Below are positions 58,690 to 64,000 of a DNA stretch of 64,000 nt, piece by piece; the first letter of the stretch is position 1, and each line of letters begins with the position of its first letter. The stretch comes from Datisca glomerata (Eukaryota > Streptophyta > Magnoliopsida > Cucurbitales > Datiscaceae). Both the position numbers and the translations under genes were made by a program. The stretch spans positions 680,905 to 744,904 of the forward strand of contig QANY01008646.1 in assembly GCA_003255025.1 (NCBI GenBank), in the 5' to 3' direction. Below the pieces are notes generated by a model. That model was not told the origin of the DNA. It worked only from the letters and a program-made list of their open reading frames with translations, and did not search any database.

Positions 58690-60030
58690 AACTCTTAGCA
58701 GCAGGTTTCATCAGAGAGGTGTACCACCCCGAATGGCTCGCTAACGTAGTAATTGTGCGATAAAAGAATCTAAAGTGGAGAATCTATGTTGACTTCAGTG
58801 ACCTAACCAAAGCATGCCCCAAAGATGAATACCTGCTGCCGAGGATAGATAAGATGGTAGACACCACTTCTAGGCACGAACTGCTCAGCTTCATGGACGC
58901 TTACTCAGGTTGTAATCAGGTAAAGATGTTCCAACCCGATCAGGAAAAGACTTCCTTCATTACTGAGTACAGTGTATATTGCTACAAGTCATGCCCCTAT
59001 GGACTAAAGAATGCTAGCGCGACTTATCAAAGGTTGGTGAACAAAGTTTGAAAAAATAGCTACTTATCTATCATTGGTCAACTCAGGAATTAGCTGGATC
59101 CGACTTTATCTTTCAAATGAATTGATTCGCCAGTTATGAGCTCACTAAGCCGGAAGCCTACGCTATCTCTCTTGCTATGGCTCTTAGCTCATTTTTGGTG
59201 GGGTATCTGGTCAGCACACTAAGAATGAAGTAGTACGATCGGCGGGCGTTAGAAAGAGAGCTTCAGTACAATTCTCGTTGCTTAGCGAAGTGAGGTACAA
59301 AGCACCTTGGAGAAGCCTTCTCTGTTCTAAAGTAAAATTTCATGAAGCTAAACCCTGAGAAATGCACTTTTGGGATGTCAGCGAAAAATTTCCGTGGACA
59401 TCTAATTACATAACAGATAATCGAAGCAAACCAGGACCAAGTGAAGGCAATTATGGAAATGAGGTCCCCGCGGAACGTCAAAGAAATCCAAGGGCTTATG
59501 GGAAGATTGGCACCCTAAACATGTTCATCTCCATATCAACAGACAGATGTAAACCTTTTTTTGAAAGATTGCGGAGAAAACGTGAGTGATTGCAATGAAG
59601 ACTGTGAAGAAGCGTTTAAAAAAATTAAAGAGTACCTGACTACCCCCCTTTACTCTTCAAACCTATTCCAGGCGAACAACTTCTGTTATACGTAGTCATT
59701 TCAACAGGAGCAGTCAGTGCGGTACTCATCAAAGAAGAATAAAGGAAGTAAAAACATGTATACTTTGTAAGTAAAAGCCTTGTAGCGGCTGAAACAAGGT
59801 ATAAACAAATGGAGAAACTAGTATTAGCGGTTATGACTGCAGCACGAAAGCTGACGCCCTGCTTCCAAGCCCATAACATCAAAGTATTGAACGAATCTTC
59901 CATTAAAAGCCTTCTGAACTTGACGGAGACAAGCGAAAGAATGGAAAAATAGTTAATTGAGCTGAACCAATACAACATCAGCTATGAGCCCTGAGCATCA
60001 ATAAAAGGACAGACATTAGCGAACTTCGTA
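58690..60030 (+). pseudogene. Gypsy reverse transcriptase, catalytic block replaced
   Basis: RT start near 58705: GFIREVYHPEWLANVVIV, WRIYVDFSDLTKACPKDEYL, HELLSFMDAYSGCNQVKMFQ, YGLKNASATYQRLVNKV to 59048. The next part should carry YxDD and is replaced by unrelated sequence (59051-about 59335). RT resumes as MKLNPEKCTFGMSAKNFRGH, then IEANQDQVKAIMEMRSPRNV-like and STDRCKPFF. RNase H1-like pieces follow near 59790-59990 (TRYKQMEKLVLAVMTAARKL, LNQYNISYEP) and GQTLANFVVDFMG near 60010. Stops and frameshifts throughout. Confidence 0.8.
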
Positions 60031-60634
60031 GTCGACTTCATGGGAGTAGAAGTTGAATTGGAAGCTCACCAAATGGGAGAAAGTGGAGCTTGGACACTCT
60101 TTGTAGATGAGGCTTCAAACAATAGAGGAGCAGGAGTAGGGGTGGTGGCACAAACTCCCTTTAAGGAAGTATTGGAGCATTCAAATAGTGAGGCAGAGTA
60201 TGGAGCGTTGATCGCGAAAATATCCCTGCTACAAGAATATGAGGTAACTAAAGTCAAAATTTTATGTGATTTCATGCTGGTCGTAAAACAAGTCACGAGA
60301 GAATACATAGTAAATGATGAACATATGATAAAATACTTACAACGGGCGAAAGATCTCCTGAAAACATTAAAAAAATTATGAAATCCAACAAATTCCAAGA
60401 ATGAAGAACGGGCATGCTAATGCCCTAGCAAACATGGGATCTTCATCACACCTCCTTTACAGAAGAAACGTCCCAGTAGAAGTTCTGAAAGAACCAAGCA
60501 TCTCGCTCCCTTTAACCAACGCGGCCAATATAGAAATTGAACGGGAGCCCAGTTGGCAGGACAACATAATCCGCTTGCTCGAAAATAGAACGCTTTATGA
60601 AGATAAACTACTTGCCAAAAAGACACGACAATGA
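60031..60634 (+). pseudogene. Gypsy RNase H-like domain (RVT_3) and linker
   Basis: The frame at 60040-60381 is open for 113 codons: WTLFVDEASNNRGAGVGVVA, then HSNSEAEYGALIAKISLLQE and VKILCDFMLVVKQVTREYIV. D..S....G.G and S..EAEY..L are the RNase H landmarks, with acidic residues kept. This second RNase H copy between RT and integrase is typical of the Tat-lineage Gypsy elements. The linker (60401-60634) has ALANMGSSSH and diverges after that. Confidence 0.78.
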
Positions 60635-60639
60635 AGTAT

Positions 60640-61720
60640 GAGGTACACAATGGTTAACGGAGTACTATATAAGAAAATTTTTGCAGGACCATACCTAAAG
60701 TAACTACGAGAAATAGGAGCCCAGTATGTACTAGCAGAAATTCATGAGGGCGTATGCAAAAACCCATCGAGGGAAGATCACTAGCCCATAAAGTCATGAA
60801 TGAAGGATACTATTGACTTCAAATGCATCATGACGTCAAATAGTATGCGAAAAAATACAATAAGTGTCAGCGTTTCGTGCGCTATAGCAAAAGTGGCCTC
60901 TGAGGGACTCAAAACTTAGTCCTTGTTCGTTCATACAATGGGACCTAGAAATTTTTGGACCACTCCACATGGCGCCTGCTAAAAAATGCTTCTTGGACTA
61001 TTTTACTAAGTGGGTCGAGGCCGAAGCGTTCGCTAGAATTCGTGAGGAAGAGCCTATGGAAGAACTTTGTGTGCAGGTATGGGATCCCCCAAATCTTGGT
61101 ATCTGACAATGGACTGCAATTCCCCGGGAGCTTGGTCAGAAAATTTTGTAAAGATCTAAAAAATCATGAATCCCCTAGGGGAATGAACAAACAGAAAGAT
61201 CAAACTGAGTCATACTTGATAACCTGAAGAATCGTCTGTAATTCGTAAAAGGAAAATGGGTGGAAGAGCTACCCGCAGTCCTATGAGCATACAGAACGAC
61301 CCCAAGAGAAATAATGAGAGAAACCCTGTTTGCATTATCATGCGGAGCAGAAGGAGTCATCCCCGTAGAAATTGGAAGCGCTACCATCAGGTCCGAACTA
61401 AACGAACAACAAAATGGGGAGCTTCTGAAAAATGGTCTTGATGAACTAATGGGGAGATAAGAAGCGGCCCTAATTAGAATGGTCCATTACAATCAGAAAA
61501 TGATATCTTATTTTTAGAAAAAGTGAGGAAACGAGGATTTCAAATAGGAGAACTGGTCCTCAAAAAAATCTTCCAAATAGAAGGAAAGCTCAGGCCAACA
61601 TGTGAAGGACCGTACATCATCCGTAAAATAGGAGGAAGCGGTTATTACCACTTGGGAACAAGTGAAGGAACATAATTGTAGAAACCATGGAACGTAATTC
61701 GTCTGAAATGTGTAAAGAAT
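60640..61720 (+). pseudogene. Gypsy integrase, broken
   Basis: Zinc-binding and core landmarks in order: AHKVMNEGYYW-like near 60785 and KKYNKCQRFVRYSK near 60850. Core pieces include CRYGIPQILVSDNGLQFPGS at about 61070 and FCKDLKN near 61150 (the middle aspartate of the DDE triad in SDNG kept). The C-terminal GELVLKKIF, GKLRPTCEGPYIIRKIGGSG and KPWNVIRLK run at about 61535-61710. At least six stops or shifts. The pol region ends here. Confidence 0.8.
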
Positions 61721-61819
61721 GTAAAATATCCATTATAATGAGACATCTTCCACGTACTTCTTCTTTCCACACAAAAATAGTAGCGCCAGACTTCTCTTCT
61801 CAGCCGGACTATTACTAAT

Positions 61820-62285
61820 AACAGAACTAAGGGCCTAAAAGGTTCTTGGGAGGGGGAGTTCATTAGTCATACTCTTAGAAGGAACTAAGGACATAAAATA
61901 TTCTTGAGATGGGCAGTTCATAAGTCCTACTTTCAGAAGGAACTAATGGCATAAAAAGTCCTTGGGAATGGTAGTTTATAAGTTCTATTCGCAGAAAGAA
62001 CTAAGGGCCTGGAAAGTCCTTGGCAGGAGCAGTTCACAAGTCCTACACTCTGAGGAACTAAAGGCCTAAAAATTCCTTGGGAGGGGCAATTCATAACTCC
62101 CTCTCAGAATGAACCAATGGCTTAAAAATTTTTTGGGATAGGCAGTTCATAAGTCCTACTCTCAGAAAGAACTAAGAGCATAAAAAGTCATGGGGAGGGA
62201 TAGTTCATAAGTCTTACTTCTAAAAGAAAAACTAGGGGCATGAAGAGTCCTTGGGGGCATCCCATAAATCATACTCTCAAAGGAA
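61820..62285. repeat. 58-bp tandem repeat, 8 diverged units
   Basis: Each unit has GAACTAAGGGCCTAAAAAGT, CCTTGGGAGGGGCAGTTCAT and AAGTCCTACTCTCAGAA-like parts. Copies differ by up to about 20%. It lies between the integrase end and the antisense ORF, where Tat/Ogre/Retand-type elements often carry tandem repeats. Confidence 0.85.
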
Positions 62286-62832
62286 AGCAGACTAAAAATT
62301 GGAAACATGCGACTCCAAATGAGCCCATTCCATCACTAAATAATTACAACAAACAAAAGGGAGAACGAACCCATTACGTTGCTATCAGAAAGGGAATTCC
62401 AACCTTAATGATAGAAAGTATAAACAGCCAAAAAAAGTAAACATACTCTTATCTAGGCAAAAAATATTTACGCGAAAAACTCTTAAAGAAATAGAAGAAC
62501 GAGCACGAAGAAAATATGGGAGCTAAACTCTTTTCACCTTTTTGAAGCGTTAGCTTTCACAAAATAGCTAAGGAGATAACTTAAAAAAATCTCATTAAGT
62601 GTTAGAAAGCATGAGAGTTTCTTGGATAAATTTTTTTGCTTAGTATTGTCTTGCAGGAATGATAAGTTATCATCGTTAGAAAAGACAGGAAGCACATATT
62701 GTAAAAATATCGCTTCATTAAAAGGAAAACTATAAAGTAAGATAGAAAGAACAAAACATAGAGGTAATGATTATAAAGGAAAAACCATCAAGACCTAAGT
62801 TTCCCTTTCGTGAGTAGCTTCAGCAGGAACCT
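62286..62832. other. Gypsy 3' untranslated region
   Basis: Follows the tandem repeats. A plus frame at 62240-62440 starts inside the last repeat unit and has no domain. The rest is AT-rich and non-coding up to the stop of the antisense ORF. Confidence 0.45.
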
Positions 62833-64000
62833 CTAAGGTGGCAACGAGGGTCTCTGTACGGGGACAGCACGGGCCTCCACCTCAGGGTCAACAGAATCTT
62901 CAGGAGGAGGAACGAAAGGGACACGAGGAGTCTGGTCAGACTTAGTGTCGTTATACCCCAAAGAATAGGCCATCTTCTCAGCCATGTTGACAATGGCTTG
63001 GTACTGACCCTCGAGACTAGTTTCTCGCTCTTTCACCTTAGTCAAAGCCGCTTCGGTTGAGGTCAACTTCATCTCTATTACAAACAACTTAGCCTCAGCC
63101 TCAACCAACTTCCTTTCAACTATTCTAGATTTTCCCCACTAGCTTCGGCTACCATCTCCCATCCATTAGAGATGCTTCCAACTTCACCCGTTTAGTTGCA
63201 GCCGCGTTTAAGCCATCAGTCAAATGGGCATTAGCTTGCGCAACTCCGCCTCAACCCCTTTTAGATGGTCCCATTCAGCGAGGACCGCATCATGAACCTG
63301 GTTAATTTCTCGTACCTCATTTACGCAGCTCGCCAGCTGGAGCTCCATAGCATGAAAATGCGCTTGAAGCCCGTTATAATAAGTCACGACCTATCAAGAA
63401 GAGATGGCTAAGTGATTAATGGAGCGGAGCAAACCAAAAGAAAAAAATAAATTAGAAAAGTTAAAGTTTTTTACCTGTATTAGACAATGACTAAGGCCAA
63501 CGACTTTATCCATAATGGACATCTGACGCAGTGCAGTCAAATCCACATCTGACCTGATCCCCTTTGCAATAACGTGCGAAGGAAGGGGATCCTTCAGGAA
63601 GCTCTAATGGAAATAACAAGGGCATCAGGTCAGACGTGGATTTGACATAATGGGACCGAAGGATCAGCAGAGAAACGCACCCACTTCCAAAGACCGTCGT
63701 CCTCCACGGGTGCGCCCTGGGAACTGGCAAGAGGTGAAGATGACCTTTGAATAGGTGAAGGGGGAGAAGATGTGTCATACTCCCAACCCAAAATATTCTC
63801 ACATAATGGGATCGAAGGATCAGCCGAGGTAGATGGCGACACAACAACTAGAACGGGGGGAGGAACCAGGTACACAGACATGCTTGGAACACTGGTAGTC
63901 CTAGCTTTGCGACGGACGCTCCTCTCTTGTCCGCCAACGGTCCCAAACAGATCATTCTTAAGACGCTTCGATATCTCCAACTTGTTATAAGTGAAACTGA
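62833..64000 (-). pseudogene. Antisense coiled-coil ORF of a Tat/Retand-like Gypsy, with intron
   Basis: Coding sequence runs opposite to gag-pol and continues past the window edge. From 64000 leftward: KLEISKRLKNDLFGTVGG, a serine/proline-rich stretch (SSPPSPIQRSSSPLASSQG), then in another frame LKDPLPSHVIAKGIRSDVDL and TALRQMSIMDKVVGLSHCLI. An apparent 84-bp intron follows (63474-63391, donor CAG|GTAAAA, acceptor GATAG|GTC). Next comes VVTYYNGLQAHFHAMELQLA and heptad-like coiled coil (NEVREINQVHDAVLAEWDHL). After further breaks, LVEAEAKLFVIEMKLTSTEA and ALTKVKERETSLEGQY lead to a stop at 62833. Extra antisense ORFs between pol and the 3' LTR are known in the Tat lineage. Function unknown. 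Frameshifts near 63630-63660 and 63110-63240 indicate decay; a 23-bp segment (ATAATGGGA.CGAAGGATCAGC) is duplicated at 63648 and 63803. Confidence 0.72.

Noticed and set aside
1..64000. tRNA, rRNA or other structured RNA genes
   Set aside because: None could be recognised by reading; the tRNA-like matches are only retrotransposon primer binding sites.

Overview
The window is nuclear DNA from a flowering plant, probably a eudicot. Genes are split by GT-AG introns, spacers are AT-rich, and MITEs, a LINE and Copia and Gypsy LTR retrotransposons fill most of the rest. The species cannot be named from sequence alone. An 11-base N gap at 12923-12933 marks an assembly join.

Left part (1-12.3 kb): the window opens inside the 5' end of an LRR receptor-like protein gene read leftward (1-370). 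About 6 kb of AT-rich spacer follows, with a Tourist-like MITE (1245-1829), a 37-bp perfect tandem duplication, a 125-bp tandem repeat and a 27-bp coding-compatible minisatellite. A complete eight-exon polygalacturonase gene (GH28, pectin hydrolysis in the cell wall) lies on the minus strand at 6481-9654. A second Tourist-like MITE is at 10223-10580.

Centre (12.3-30 kb): one large minus-strand gene fills this part. Its 23 coding exons join in frame to 1385 residues and match plant NAP1 (NCKAP1/HEM family, SCAR/WAVE complex, ARP2/3-dependent actin nucleation). Intron 4 has a GC-AG donor, intron 11 holds a degraded LINE, and a 5'UTR intron is likely.

31.5-47.4 kb: nested retrotransposons. A Ty1/Copia element (32106-43380, minus strand, CATTT target duplication) sits in older Gypsy-derived sequence. 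Its gag-protease block is inverted relative to the rest of pol, and its downstream LTR carries an hAT-like insertion. The surrounding Gypsy debris has a reverse transcriptase fragment directly preceded by a 59-bp minisatellite.

48.2-50.3 kb: a three-exon 2-oxoglutarate/Fe(II) dioxygenase gene on the minus strand. It keeps its catalytic residues but has a frameshift in exon 1. A Mutator-like MITE with a perfect 9-bp target duplication lies just upstream.

50.8-64 kb: Gypsy elements again, first an LTR with primer-binding-site-like sequence, then inverted LTR fragments, then a long degenerate plus-strand Gypsy of Tat/Retand-like layout (gag, protease, RT, RNase H, integrase, 58-bp tandem repeats, then an antisense coiled-coil ORF with an apparent intron that runs off the window edge).

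No operon-like or defence-island system is present. The genes that look functional are NAP1, the polygalacturonase and perhaps the LRR protein, and they are functionally unrelated. The most unusual structures are the antisense intron-containing ORF, the inverted gag-protease block and the foreign block that replaces the RT active site.
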